Below are positions 1 to 14,573 of a stretch of 64,000 nt of DNA, piece by piece. Numbering within the stretch: the stretch's first letter is position 1; each line of letters starts with the position of its first letter. The notes under the pieces are model-generated. The model ran no database searches. It saw only the letters and a program-made list of their open reading frames with translations, and was not told where the DNA came from. A program made the position numbers and the translations under genes. This stretch comes from Xestospongia muta (Eukaryota > Porifera > Demospongiae > Haplosclerida > Petrosiidae), in NCBI GenBank assembly GCA_963693285.1, contig OY848922.1, positions 5,878,923 to 5,942,922 on the forward strand. Reading direction: 5' to 3'.

Positions 1-643
1 ATATTTGGAATGAAAAACTACTTAGCTACTACACAACTTAACAGCTCCTACTACTGTCCAATGATAATCAGTTACTGTGACACCAATACCTCTTCCTCTT
101 CCAATACCTCTTCCTCTACCTCTTCATCTCACAACACCTCTTCTTAACCCAGGACCTATTCCTATTTTAGTACCTCCCACTTCTGTAGCATGGTTTGTCT
201 CATCATTTACATTCTCTTCATCTTGCTCATCCTCAAAGCTATCACTCTCTTCACTATCAACACTATCACTATCATCAAATTCATCATCACTAAAATCCTC
301 TCCCAATATATGTATTACTTCTCCTGCTCAAAACCTTGCCATTGATAATTACTTCTGCCCACTGATAGTAAATATGCAAATATTGGTACAGCTGGTTAAT
401 TTGCACATTTATATTATTTATTGTATGCTTATTATAACCCATAAATAACTAAACAATGAAGGAGGACCTTCTCTTTGATAAAAAACAAAGGTTAGTTGCA
501 AAAACAGTCTACTAATGTAATGTCATAAATTCGTGACAATTGTCTCAATTAATAGTACATGTGTGCCACGAATTTGTGTCAATTGTCTCCATTAAATGTA
601 CACATATGTCACAAATTCGTGACAATTGTCCTGTAAGGGTTAA
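1..643 (-). mobile_element. piggyBac-like transposon end (remnant)
   Basis: TTAA at 640-643 borders a minus-strand sequence beginning CCCTTACAGGACAATTGTCA. It has three subterminal copies of a GTCACGAATTTGTGAC-like motif (about 525-630). Downstream on the same strand, 306-124 encodes an acidic stretch (MGEDFSDDEFDDSDSVD), stops at TGA, then continues Arg-Gly rich. TTAA targets, short CCCT ends and acidic N-termini are typical of piggyBac elements. The catalytic part is outside the window, so the assignment is by pattern only. Confidence 0.45.
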
Positions 644-3600
644 ACAACAGTCACCCTTGAGAAATTTAGAAGGAGGGTTGTTTATGAATTTGAACCATAA
701 ATATATGTACATATTAATATTTCTATTTACTTAGCAATGACAGTTTCTATCTCTTTATAAGCTCAATATAACATGTTTTTTCAACAAGTTTATGACACTA
801 CAAAGAAATGATAGGAGAAATGGATTTGAAAAGAAAAGTTAAGAGTGATCATTTCATGACACTTTACATTTACATAATAGGTACTAGACTCTTATTGTTC
901 ATTTTATATACATTAAATAGAACAGAGTGTAAAATAGAAGCTTCATTAATATGCCTACATATATATACTGACCTTAGTAGTATGGTGGATATTCACACCA
1001 TGCTGAAGTAACAAAGCAACAACATCTGTTTTGCCATTTGCTGCTGCTGTTATCAGTGGAGTATATCTATTCTACAATTAATACGAACAAAATGTAATTA
1101 GAGACATACATTAAGTATTAATTTTTAACTACATGTTTTTATATTCAACATTATGTACATGTTCATGTATATAACATGTACATGTACTTGATATACTGGT
1201 CAGTTAAGGACTGGGTATACTCACTTTTTAAAGAATTTAAATGATATATATATAATATGATAAAATGTATGTTTGGGAAAAAGAATGATCATTTCATAAA
1301 ACTAAGAAATTGTTAATTCTTTGTCTCAAAGTTGAGTGACTATTGTGGACTTGTTATATTTTAGTATAAATTACATGCATTATTAATGATTTAGAGTACT
1401 GCGATTTCTTGAGTTACAGAACTGATAAGCTTCACACTTAATTGAAAGTGCTCACTATAAAAGTAATGATATTTATTGGTTGCTATGTACATTAGTGGTT
1501 GTGTATGTGGATTAATGGCATTTATAACATTCCAAAGCTATGTACAGTAATTGTGAAATGGACATATCAATATAATATATTTATACATTATGTGGTCCAA
1601 AACAACCATACCATCATCACCTGATACGTATAGTAAGCCAACAATAATCAATGATGTACATTATTATATAAGTCATATCCAAATCAAAGTATTTGCTATT
1701 AAAGTAATAATATTCATTGATTGCTATGTACATCAGTGACTCAAAATACTCCATTGATCTCAATACGTACATAATATTATAGTCAATTCAAAATAACATA
1801 ATTACAATTTTTTATTCAATTACTTATGATTGTCGTAGCCATTGGCAATTTTTATTTTCTTATTATAGGTTTTTAGTAAATGTTACAATGTGATTATAGG
1901 AAACAGCAGATTTTATGAGATATGAGATATCATATGAATATATTTATAGTAACACAGTACACAGTCTATATATATTGTGTATTAAAAATATAGTAGTTAT
2001 GTATTGTGTATACATATCAATGTCTAATATGTAAGCAGTTACTAACTAGTAATAAAAATATAACGATAGTCAAAACAATACAAATCATATGTCACATATA
2101 GAAAGAATAGCTAGAGAGAAAACTAAATAAAGTAATAACTATTACTATCATATTATATTGATACTACTTCTGTGAACCATGCTTAAAGGACACTGTGAAT
2201 TAACCCTTTAGTAACGAAGGTTGCATATTTGTAAGATTTTATATGTAGGCATTAACGAGGAAGGTTACAAATCTTCAACTAAAATGTACCCTGGTATATT
2301 TATTAACAATGCTCATCACAGTAGTTAACATACAAGATGAGAACACTAATAAAATGTTTACATTATGGAAAGTGGATACTGTAACATTTGGATCATTCTA
2401 TGTAGGATTTTATGGCAGTTTTTTAGTACCTGTCATATTTACACCAGCTGGAAATCTGTAATATTATAACTGATAATTATTGTGTAAAGGAGACTTTATT
2501 ATGTGTTTCAAAGCTAATGATGTGATCAAAACAGTATCCAATGATTGGTGGGATCTAGTAGAAATTACGGTGCAATATCATTGATAAAGTGTTAAAGAAG
2601 ACACTTTCATACTATGAACACAAGGTTGTATGGTGTCTGTTATATGGAGAATTTACACTGTATATCAATATAATAATACACTTACATCACTAGATATATT
2701 AGGATCTGCATTTGATTCCAACAGATATTGAACAATATCTGTGTGTCCAAAACGTGATGCCCAATATATACTAGTACACTTCTCCTACATGTAACGATAA
2801 TAGTAATAGTATAATTATTCATCAATATATTAATAGTACAATCATTATACACACACATATATTGATACATATGTACTTACGTGTACATGACTATAATGAT
2901 AAGTGATAATATTAATAATATGTATTATAATAATTGAGATCTAGCTTGGAAAAACCAGACATGTTATGCTAAAACTTTTGAACCAGCAGTTGCGTATAAA
3001 CAGTTGCTACATGGTCATTTTGTGCATGATGCACACCAATCATGGTATCAGGGAAGATCAGTCATTAAGTATTTGAATTCTAAAGTTTGTAAACATCCTG
3101 TACAAAATGGCTACATAGCAAACGCGTATATGCAATTGTTTAGTCAAATTATTTTGGGTGCAACATTAAATGTTGCACATAAACATCTGCCCAAATAATG
3201 TCACAATTATACATGTACATGTGAAATATAACGTCACATATTTAATTTATATCTCATTGAGTAATGTTATCATATTATTAGCTAAATAATATGAAGTGAC
3301 AACAAATAGACTGTACACACAGTGAATAATAAATATATATGATATGGTCTAGGAACCCAATAACCACACAAAGAAGGAAGAATATAACTATGTAAAGCCA
3401 GTGTTACTTGAACACACTTGCTGTCAATGACCATATAAGGATATGTGTAATTTTATTCATAGCAAGTCAATCAGATTCACAATTTCACAAGTCTTGAAGC
3501 TTCCAAATATGGACATGACCAGAGTACTGTTCTTTTTCTAATGTAATTTGGCTTTTTTCGTGAGAATTACACACCCCTTCCTCCTTTGTGAAGCTACAGG

Positions 3601-4802
3601 CTCTTATATACAGACTTCAAATGTTTATAAAGCTAGTTAAAACTGTATTAACTAAACTATCATTAGAAAATATTCTTTGAAATTGTATTACAAAATCAGC
3701 TTGAAAATGGCTCTAATACAATGTGAAGGGTCATTAATGAAAGAATTGACCTAACCCCAAAAATTAAATAAACAATCACTGAACATTTTAGCACATTTTG
3801 TACACAATATCCAAACATTACAAGAAATCTACAAGTTGTACTTGATTATAAAATATTAATACAATCTAATGCTATAATTCATTTTTATTTAAACGCAGTA
3901 CTGTAATCCAGATGACCACAAGTATGCAGATAAAACAAAAGTAGCTAGGATATCAGATAAAATTGCCACATTGACTCCAATAATGACTTTGTGAAAGTTA
4001 ATAAACATTCAAGCCCCACCCCTTAGCAATAAAGTAAACTATTTATAATATATGCTGTGTTCATTCATTCATATATCTCAAATGTTATATATAAAATGTT
4101 TTAACTACATGATTAAACTTTGATAAAGACTTTGTAACACACACATTAATTTATACTAGGTTGATTTAAAGGATATATTGTCATTATTATTATAATAACT
4201 ATAACACTTGTATATCATATATGTAAATAATTATGATGATTTGATAATGACAAGAACTCTTATCATAAGACAATATCATCTCTGAATAGTACTATATTGT
4301 GACACACTTACATAACCTTGAGCATTGACATTTGCTCCTTGTTGTAAAGTTACTTTCACTTTATCTAGTTCTCCTCTTCTAGCAGAGGTAATCAGTAAGT
4401 TATCCTAACAAAGATATTAAAGTTAATAAATGTAATATTACACATAAACAAGATCATATACAACATAGTTTATAATACAGTAGACATAATATTATAGAAG
4501 ACATACTATAACAAGAGTACAGTAACTACTAATATAGTACATTGTACTAAGTATATGGACATGACCTATATACAAACTATAGGGTCAAGTACATACGTTA
4601 CTTATATTAGATCAGATAACCTAAAGTAATCCACCAGGTCATGTTTAGTTTAGATAGAGGGAATATCTTGAATATGGTAGGATTACTGAGTGGACTGGAC
4701 AAAGCTGACCAATCTTATTAAGTGTTTGTAAAATTTAATGAATACTTTATTTTAGTATATTTCGTATACTTTATAAGTACTCACCAATCTCCTTTGATCC
4801 AT
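1..4802 (-). CDS. Gene D: 5' part of a paralogous ankyrin gene, continues off the left edge
   Basis: Four exons match the 5' exons of gene A in size, phase and sequence: 4802-4785 (MDQRRL), 4404-4312 (ends GANVNAQGY), 2784-2686 (ankyrin, RFGHTDIVQYLLESNADPN) and 1071-973 (ankyrin, NRYTPLITAAANG). All are phase 0 with GT donors and AG acceptors. No further exon is recognised between 972 and 1, where a piggyBac-like remnant lies in the presumed intron. The rest, including any Roc-COR part, would lie outside the window. No lesion is seen in these exons, so the gene could be functional. Confidence 0.72.
2940..3198 (+). other. Open frame inside gene D intron, unrecognised
   Basis: About 85 open codons ending at TAA 3198 (contains HDAHQSWYQGRSVIKYLNSK), opposite in sense to gene D. 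Its last part holds an inverted repeat (GTGCAACATT / AATGTTGCAC). Probably transposon-derived or chance. Confidence 0.18.
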
Positions 4803-4849
4803 TGCAAACAGGGAGAAAGATAAAAAGAGCACACCCAAATTAAAGAGGT

Positions 4850-6700
4850 GTGGTTATGACGTTGGGTGTGGGATAATGAATGGTATCTGCTGATTGTCCT
4901 GTAAACGAATCGCTTAACTCAAGCTTCTGAACTATCTTCATTATTATACATAGACTATTAACTGCTGTACTAGTATCTCACTAACTATGATCTAAAGAAA
5001 CTCTCAGTTATGTGTAAGCAATTGTCAATATCTGGTATTCACTGTGTAACATATTCCTTTACTCAGTGGATAGTTTCCTATACTTCATAATTCCTATTGC
5101 TGTGGTTGTATTGGGATTAAAGTGTTGTTTGTTGTGGTGGAGAATATATTATTATGCATGCATGGATGTATGGTGAGGTATTTTCTCACCTAATTAATGC
5201 AATTAGCACTGAAGCATATTTTAATATTATTCGTTATTTGTTCACGTGAATGTCATGCAAACAGACCACGTTTTCTCTCGTGTTAGTGAAGATGCCAACA
5301 GGAAAGAGACTGAAGTCTCAAACAAAGGAGGTTGTTGTGAATGTGTATGACTATTTTGAGCAACTAAGCAGGTGTAAACAGACTCAAAGACCTCTTAATA
5401 GAAAAGCTGATGCTACAAGACTTTTACGTGCCAGCATCAAGACGCTGCGACACTTGACACTTGATAAGGCCAAAATTTGTTTAAAGTGTTGACTATATCA
5501 AAACATTTGAATTTTAGTGCTAATTTATTTGTTGAATAAATGTATGAATGAATGATGTTTACACTTTCATTAATGTTATATATACATGTACATGTACCTA
5601 TTAGATTGTACACTAACAGTGATTATAATAATACATTATATTACATGTTACTAGAGCTACAGCTTAAACAAGAGCAGCTAGAAGGACTACTTAATCCCAC
5701 CTTACAAGGATACTTACAAGAGTATCTGATGGTACTCATCATATTATAGTGTCTTTGTCTATCCATCAGGTCAGATTGGGCAGTATCATCTAACAACTCC
5801 ATTATGTTCTATTGTTATAACTCCATATGATATATTACAAGGTAGATTGATTGATTATCAGTTAAATTGTCCTATTATCTACCATCTTATGATCAAGATA
5901 TATGATTAAGATAGATCAATGAAAGTTGTGAAAGTGACCAAGGCTAATAAAGTAATTGGCCCATCTCCAGAATATTCTGTACTTACTACTGCTAATGATG
6001 ACAATGATGTCTGTTGTTTGTTGTCATAGGAATTTTAAAGTGACAAATGAAATAGTAAGTGAACTAGCTACACAAACTCCACCCACTATGTCACTGACTA
6101 CAACTTATCAATATTACATGTTACATAATTAGTATACTATTAAAGTGACTTTGTAAATGATTGTGATGACAATGTATCCTACATTACAGTTTATATATAA
6201 GACTAACTGATCTGTAATTCAATAGTATGTAGTGTACACAGTCAACACTTCATTTATTCATTCAGAAAAGTTGAGGTTTCTTTATTGGCTTTAACTACCT
6301 TATACTAAACTCCTCTGTTCATAATATGTAGTGTTTTATTCCTGTTAAAAGTATATAGTATGTACCTTTGATATGTAAGTTTTGTTCAACATGATGATGA
6401 TATAAACAATTCGCTTATTATTATAATAATACATAGAGTCAGACCTATACAAGTTTTAGAAAGGAGGCTTCATTTTCTACACATACCATAATATCACTAA
6501 ACATTACATAGTGTGATCAGAATACATACATACATTAGTCTATTTGATAAAACCTCTGTAGTGATAACTGTGTCTTGTCATTAAAGTAACATGTGTTGCC
6601 ATGACAGCCATTATTTTTAATTAGACATACCTTACTTTTCATGATCAGTTCATTGTCATGTCACTACAAAGAGAGATAAACTGAATTTATAACTGACTCT
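4850..6700. other. Upstream flank of gene D, paralogous to 31200-33200
   Basis: Segments such as 4980-5130, 5930-6060 and 6590-6690 align with 31300-31480, 31970-32080 and 33090-33190. They show the ancestral, uninserted state for the MITEs and the TIR element of unit A. Apart from the transposase fragment at 5250-5492, no gene is seen. Confidence 0.65.
5250..5492 (+). pseudogene. Helix-turn-helix fragment of a DDE-type transposase (probable)
   Basis: From the internal Met at 5292, the frame reads MPTGKRLKSQTKEVVVNVYD, then YFEQLSRC and a K-A-D-A-T-R-L-L-R-A-S-I-K-T-L segment. This matches the pattern VxxVYxYF...TAxATGxSxxTVxRI that opens many animal DDE transposase-like proteins. The conserved Gly of the turn is Arg here and the frame ends at 5492 with no catalytic part. 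It lies 450 bp upstream of gene D on the opposite strand. Confidence 0.4.
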
Positions 6701-7024
6701 GTATGCAATTAGGAGGATATAGTGAAAGACATAACTTACTACACACACCAGTCTAGTGTGAGTACATGTACATATATTATATCAGTATGGTTCTTATAGT
6801 GTGTACAGTAGACATAATACATTATCCACCTACACTCTAATGATCATCTTTATAAGGCCTTCATATTTTTGTGTCTAGTAACGAAATAGCATTATTCTCA
6901 GCATTATTCTGAATAAAATAAACAGAATATGATACATTTTGATGACTAAAAGAATTAACTGGCTTTTACCCTTTGTGTTCATGTTTTCTATATCAATCAT
7001 AACATATCAATTGTGTCATGTTTG

Positions 7025-7249
7025 TTAACAAAACTTCTTTGTATTCCATCCTTTATTAAACTGTCTCTGATAGTGTCCAGCGAGTCCTTTTATCCAATGA
7101 ATAAATAGAAACCTTTCTGGCAAATCTAGTAAGACATAAAAAGTATCGATTCTGTTTTGATTGTTTGATTGTACCTTTACTCCATGATTACTGAAAGTAC
7201 TTGAAGGTATATTTTGTTCCTTAATAACACGGCTCCAACCTGTTGTCAC
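7025..7249 (-). other. Unrecognised open frame, possible transposase fragment
   Basis: Encodes 74 residues including GWSRVIKEQNIPSSTFSNHG and a D-x-F-x-L-L...I-H-W-I-K stretch. The spacing faintly recalls the start of the piggyBac DDE domain, but this is weak. It stops at 7025 and has no clear exon partners. Confidence 0.22.
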
Positions 7250-8295
7250 CTCATCAATATTAATATAACCAGTAGTTGTGTCATGACTATGACATTGAGT
7301 TCATCATTATACAATTCAGTCATATCATCGTTGGCATTATCAAGGTTTCAATTTAAGAGTAATAGACAACATGTTTGAAGCTAATACTATTGTACATAGC
7401 AACCAATGATTATATTTATTGTTACTATGACTGCTTTGTATTGGGCATGACTGATTGAGAACTATAATATCACAGCTTCTCCACACTTAGTAAATGTATC
7501 CCATTAAGGTAATAGTAATATCATCTTATAATCTTTGGTTTTTTACAATTATATACATCTATAATTTTAACCATACCTACACTTTGTTACTATAGTATAT
7601 ACAGTAAAAGTACATTTACAATATATACAGTTTAATGTTAAGATACTATAGCAGTAACGTGATGAAAGAATGCTTGAATACTTGTTTCTCCAGGCCACAC
7701 CTACTTTAATTATTATACTACAAATAGGTTGACATCATAATGTATAGTTTGAGGATTAATTTGACATTATATTTATAAATTCAATGTCAAATGTAAGGAT
7801 TACAGTGACATGTATAATAATAATGGTGTTGCACAATATAGAGGTGGAACTAGAATATATTCACATGTTATTGTAACTCAATATATCATTATCTTACTGA
7901 TATTCATATATTGTGTACAATTTGTGGGTGGAACTGTGATAGTATTCATATACTATTGGAACTAACACATATATTAATACTGTAGTATAACAAGAATTAT
8001 TTGAAATAAAGTTTATTTGGTAATTTGAGGAAATCTTATCAAATTGCTTGTGAGTAATATTGTTATATTCACTAAATATTAACTGACAAAGTTTTTTAAT
8101 AGCAAGTAATTATACAATCTATGATTTAACAAGAGGTTGTACTGTCCATATTAGAATTACCAAATTGATTTACTGAAGCATTCAGTTACATTGTGTAATC
8201 TTATAGTTATTTGGACTCCCAGTTATTTTTAATGTTATTGGGCCCTATTATTATTATTATTATGCCATTGTTTTTAGCTGATTATGTTTGTCTAC

Positions 8296-8566
<271 letters not shown>

Positions 8567-8599
8567 GACATCACATGGACCTTTCTTGAAATAACTGAG

Positions 8600-10036
8600 T
8601 ACTACAAATAAGTACATCACTGATCTTCTTTATAGTAGTATAAATGTTATAGTGATAATTATTTCATACTATACTCATTTATTCTCTATTAGCTATTAGA
8701 ATGTTATTGATCTTCTCATAATTCTATCAAATTTAATAGTCGATAGCAACCTTACTGGAATAAATCACAGACCTCTGAATACAAAGGATAATAATTCTTT
8801 ATTAACTTTATATAGTTTTTACTATTTCATTCCTGCTTCAGTTTTGCCCAAGTTTGTCAATTTTAAGTTACTATTAATTATTAAATGTTATATTAGTAGC
8901 AGTGGAATTGTTAACAGTATTCATTACAATTAGTTACATTGTCACATAATGAATGTTATTATAAATTAATTAACAAATGAAGTCATCAAGTTTTGATTAC
9001 ACTCTCTACATATCCATAAATGCTATATTATTATCTTCATTATCAATTCATTATAAGTGTTTTATTTACAGGAAGTCACAATATACTAGTGATACTACTG
9101 ATACTAACAAAATACTAGTTCTTTTAAGATATGTTCAGTTTAGAAATGTATTGTAATCCTTTTATCTACTTCATCAATCCATATATCTATTAGTACTATT
9201 TAGTATATGTCTATTTGTGACCATGAATAGAAAAATTGTGCCAAATGTGAAGACAAATTTCAAAAAACACTTCTGTAGAATTGGTTATTATGCATCTGTC
9301 CTATCCAGGAAGACAAATTTAATGTTAAAGGTTAATCATTAAGCTTGTTACATAATCAATGTTAATAACTTTCTGTTCAAGATGGCTGCATAGCAATGAT
9401 TTATACACAAGTGCTTGTTTGAAATCTGTTTGCGTGTTAGATACCATTTTTGTATTTATTGGTACATTTTATAATCAATTATTAATTGTTTTATTCATTA
9501 ATTTTTGCTGTTATTCCTTTCATCTACTCACTTATCTATTAGGTCCAGTTTAATGTTAACTAAAAATACAACTCACGACATAATGAACTACTCAATGTGA
9601 CATTATATTGTATTACCTATTCAATTATTGATCAATACATACTTAAGTTATAATAAACTTGACTTTTTAAAATACATAAGAATCTACATATAGTTACAAT
9701 TACATATTAACATGTTCATTAAATAAAATAGTAATAAAACAAAGTACATATATAATATGTAACATACATTATAATGACCAGTGTTCATATTGAAATCATA
9801 AGATTAATGTTCTTGATAATTAAGAATTCATCCATTCCCTCAGTCTTGTAGTTTGCCAATTCTACTATGATATAGAATTCCATAGATGTCTTTTCCTTGG
9901 CTTGTCCTGATGTGAAAGGATTGGCTCATCCTGAGGTAAATAAGACAGTTGATGATATATAGCTGTGTTGTAATGTACTGTAGCTATGACAACTTGAAGG
10001 TCTTTGAATTGGTAATAAGGTGAATTAACTATCTCT
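8600..10036. other. Gene-poor AT-rich stretch
   Basis: Read on both strands; nothing assignable. The short frame ending at 9553 is hydrophobic and unrecognised. Confidence 0.5.
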
Positions 10037-11848
10037 TGTTATTGTTCCAAGACTAGATATTATTCATAGTAGTTACATAATGGGATTTTCATTGACAACT
10101 ATAGTACTAGACTAATGTAGATACAAATAGAATTATGTAATTGGATTTGTAAAACAATTGGAAGACCTCTTTACATAGTATGTAGTACATGTACCTCTAT
10201 ACTGGCTTTTTCATTGATCAATACTTGAGTGTACAAGCTGGTTATCAAATTGGCATGTATACTGTGTAAACTAGTTGCAAATAGACTAAATTACAACCTA
10301 TATATACAAGTGTTGTTAATGCCACTTAAACAAACCAGTATACACTTAATGTACATTTAACTTGCATACTTGAACATATGAATTATTTCTAGAACTTCTA
10401 TGTTACTTGGTTAGAGCTGTTTAACACAACATTTCAATCTCAGGAAAAGGTAAAACTCATCGACAAATCATTATTCAGCTTCAAATTTTATTTCTTTGAA
10501 GGCCCCTTTTCATACTTTTTCACGCCATTTTGCATGCTATTCTTTGTCAATTCTTCTTATTCAGATAACAGCATGTTATAGCAATTACAATAATAATTAT
10601 TTGTCTGAAATCAAGAAATTATTTATGAAAATTGCCTTTTATTGTATAATATTGGCATTATATTTACAATTTGGTTACATTTGAAGTTCATCCAATATCA
10701 TGTCATGAACTTTAAGATATTTTACAGATGCTGAGATATAGTTACAGGAGTTACATCTATTATTTATAATTATAACATTAAACAAATCAAGTAACCTTTC
10801 TTCAGTTAATTTTAAATTAATGTTCAATTGGATAATTATTGTTAGTCATTAAAACAATATTCTAAGGACATATCAAGTATTATAATACATATTTAATATT
10901 GTTAGATGATATACTGAGAGTTGACTGTTTATTAACTCTCTAGCACTTTTTAGTTTCACTTCATGAGCTTTCAATGTTAGTCTAAATTTAGATAAATATT
11001 ACTTAATTTCAATGAGTACCATGATGTATGGTTCAGATTGTGGTTATAGGAATTTGTGATGTTTTCAACTGAGTTATATTAGTTGGGAAGAATAAGCAGG
11101 ACCATAACAATGTTGATAGATTTAAAGGAATTCAGATTCTTATACTAATCTCACTGAAGCTTCTGTTGAAAATAATAAAAGAAATGGATTTTTTCTTTGG
11201 TAACAAGTTTGAAATTGAAGTTTTATTGTAGTACTTGCTATGTTAATTATGATGTAAATATTACCATTTGAATACCCACTGTGACATGTGTGCACATTAT
11301 TGGTACCGTATTTAACATCACCAATATCATTGACATCCAATGATATCAGTGGTCATTGAATATTTTAATATGTTAACTTTGTTACCATTTTATAAAATGA
11401 AGACATTGAAGTGTGGATGTATAAAGGAACTTTGTGATTCCGAATACAATTAAATTAGTTTATAGAGAAGATGAACTCCACTTGCTCAGCAGGCCTGTAT
11501 TAGACAAATAGCAATTACAATGTATGTACATAGTAAAGTCATTATTAAGTAACTTGTGCATTAATTACAGTCGTGGACAGAGTATACTACACATGTTAAA
11601 GAGTTCTCTGTATTGGTCTCATTAGAACTCATCAGTACAACATAATATCAAACCATATAGTGTGATGTATTGATTACTTCATGTATATTATTAATTGAAT
11701 GGAGAGAGAGATGAATGGATGAATAAATGGATGGACAGATAGAGATTGTTAAAGGATCAATATATGAAGGAACATTTGAATGAATCAAATTACTAGTGAA
11801 TAACATGACTCACTAAAAGTCACACTATGTATGTTAAGTATCATAATG
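10037..11848. repeat. 1.8-kb direct repeat, copy 1
   Basis: Aligns with 12828-14573 along its length, with an extra stretch of about 90 bp near 10380-10460. No intact gene is recognised inside. Its last third (about 11560 onwards) also matches 33225-33600 and 54410-54790. Confidence 0.75.
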
Positions 11849-12827
11849 TATATAATGTGTCTATGAACAAAATCATTTGAGTACAACATTGGACAATTGC
11901 TATCATGTTTGTTATATATGCATTATATTAATTTTTTCATACCTTTTTATAATTATGTGCAGATCAGTGTCAACATGATCAAACTTGATGTAATGTGGTG
12001 GTTTTGTATATCACATTAGTTTGGCATAAAGACATATTAAAGTCAGTCATAAATGTGTAATATACCAGTTCAATATCATCATCAATACTGGCTGTATAAT
12101 TGTATGGATCAGCTTCAATAGTCTGTTACAGGATACCTTCTAACAAACTATTAGAATATATTAGTGATACAGGATATAAATACTTTTGTAGGTGCTCTAT
12201 TAAATCTCAAAATGTGATTAGTAAACTACACTGACTCAGTTCACCTCTTATTCATTTTTGTGTATGATTAATAAGAACTGTTAATGAATTCCAATTATAA
12301 TTCATTATTAATTTGTTAATCATTAATGCAAAAATAACAGGGTCAGTCAAGTTAATACAATAACTTGAAAATCTTGTTGAATTTTTTCAATGTTATAATC
12401 TTACTTAACATATTACAAAAACTTGTTACAATAAATAAATTAAAATTATCTATATAGCACTGATGCATTATAAAAATTCATTCTAGGGATTAATTATAGG
12501 AGATAGATAACAATAACATCTTTACTGAATATTGTCTTGACATTTTCGTCTTCTGGACCTACAGGTGTGATAAAAACCTTTGAACACAGCAAGTAAAATA
12601 GTTCCTTTATACTAATGGGAAGGAATGTCTTTTTATTTGATGTTGCCATAACTGGGACAAACAATGCGTCGAATGTAAGCTTTAAAAAAACAGTTATAGG
12701 AGTCTAGAAAAAAGAGATTATTATATTGCTCAATAATTGAACAGACAAGTCTTTAAAAAGCATGACAGCATTTACAAAATGTAGGAACATACACATCAAC
12801 TATTGAATGTCTTGTAACATGATTTTA

Positions 12828-14573
12828 TTTGTTCCAAGACTTGATATTATTCATAGTAGTTACTTTACTGACATTTTTATTGACAACTATAGTACTAGAC
12901 TAATGTAGATACAAATAGAATTATGTAATTGGATTTGTAAAACAACCAGAAGCCCTGTTTACATAGTATGTAGTACATGTACCTCAATACTGGCTTAATC
13001 ATTGCTCAACACTTGAGTGTACAAACTGGTTATCAAATTGGCATGTATACTGTGTAAACTAGTTACAAATAGACTAAATTACAACCTTATATACAACTGT
13101 TGTTAATACCACATAAACAAGTCAGTATGCACTCAATATACATTTAATCATTGACAAATCATTATTCGGACTTCAAATTTTATTATTTTGGACTGCCAAT
13201 TTTCATACTTTTCCACGCCATCTTGTATGCTATTCTTTGTCAATTCTTCTTATTCAGATAACAGCATGTTATAGCAACTACAATAATATTTGTCTAAAAT
13301 CAAGAAATTATTTATGAAAACTGCCTTTCATTGTATAATATTGACATTATATTTACAATTTGGTTACATTTGAAGTTCATCCAATATCATGTCATGAACT
13401 TTAAGATATTTTACAGATGTTGAGGTATAGTTACAGGAGTTACATCTATTATTTATAATTATAACATTAAACAAATCAAGTAACCTTTCTTAAGTTAATT
13501 TTAAATTAATGTTCAATTGGATAATTATAGTTAGTCATTAAAACAATATTCTAAGTACATATCAAGTATTATGATACATATTTAATATTGTTAGATGACT
13601 TACTAGAGTTGACAGTTTATTTACTTTATAGCACTTTTTAGTTCTACTTCATGAGCTTTCAATGTTAGTCTAAATTTAGATAAATATTACTTAATTTCAA
13701 TGAGTACAACGATGTATGGTTCAGATTGTGTTCAAAGGAATTTGTGATGTTAACACTTCTATATCATGATACATTATCATGTTTTTTATTGGGGTTAGTT
13801 GGGAAGAATAGGCAGAACCATAACAATGTTGATAGATTTATATGGAATACAGATTCTTATACTGATCTCTCTGAAGCTTCTGTTGAAAATAATAAAAGAA
13901 ATGGATTTTTTCTTTGGTAACAAGTTTGAAATCAAAGTTTTGTTGTAGTGCTTGCTATGTTAATTATGATGTAAAAATTACTGTTTGAATACCCACTATG
14001 ACATGTGTGCACATTATTAGTACAGTATTTAACATTACCAATATCGTTGATATCTGATGATGTCAGTGGTCACTGAACATTTTAATACAATTGTGGGAAA
14101 TATGTTAACTTTGTTACCATTTTATAAAATGAAGACATTGAAGTGTGGATGTATAAAGGAACCTTCTGATTCTGAATACAATTAAATTAGATTATGGAGA
14201 AGACAAGCTCAACTTGCTTGGCAGGCCTATATTAAACAAATAGCAATTACAATGTATGTACATAGTAAAGTCATTATTAAGTAACTTGTGCATTAATTAC
14301 AGTTGTGGCAGAACCACATGTTAAAGAGTTCTCTGTTTTGGTCTCATTAGTTCTCATCAGTACAACATAATAATTAACCATATAGTGTGATGTATTTATT
14401 ACTTCATGTATATATTAATTGGATGGAGAGAGAGATGAATGGATGAATGAATGGATGGACAGATCGAGATTGTTGTAGGATCAATAAATAAAGGAGCATT
14501 TGAATGAACCAAATTACTAGTGAATAGCATAACGAACTAAAAGTCACACTATGTTTGTTAAGTATGATAATGT
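12828..14573. repeat. 1.8-kb direct repeat, copy 2
   Basis: Diverged copy of 10037-11848, separated from it by about 1 kb. Short open frames inside (for example ending 13920) do not resemble a known family and are not conserved as frames in copy 1. Confidence 0.75.

Noticed and set aside
77..448. Plus-strand Pro-Leu/Ser-rich frame
   Set aside because: It is the antisense of the acidic and Arg-Gly-rich piggyBac-like region, low complexity, no homology seen.
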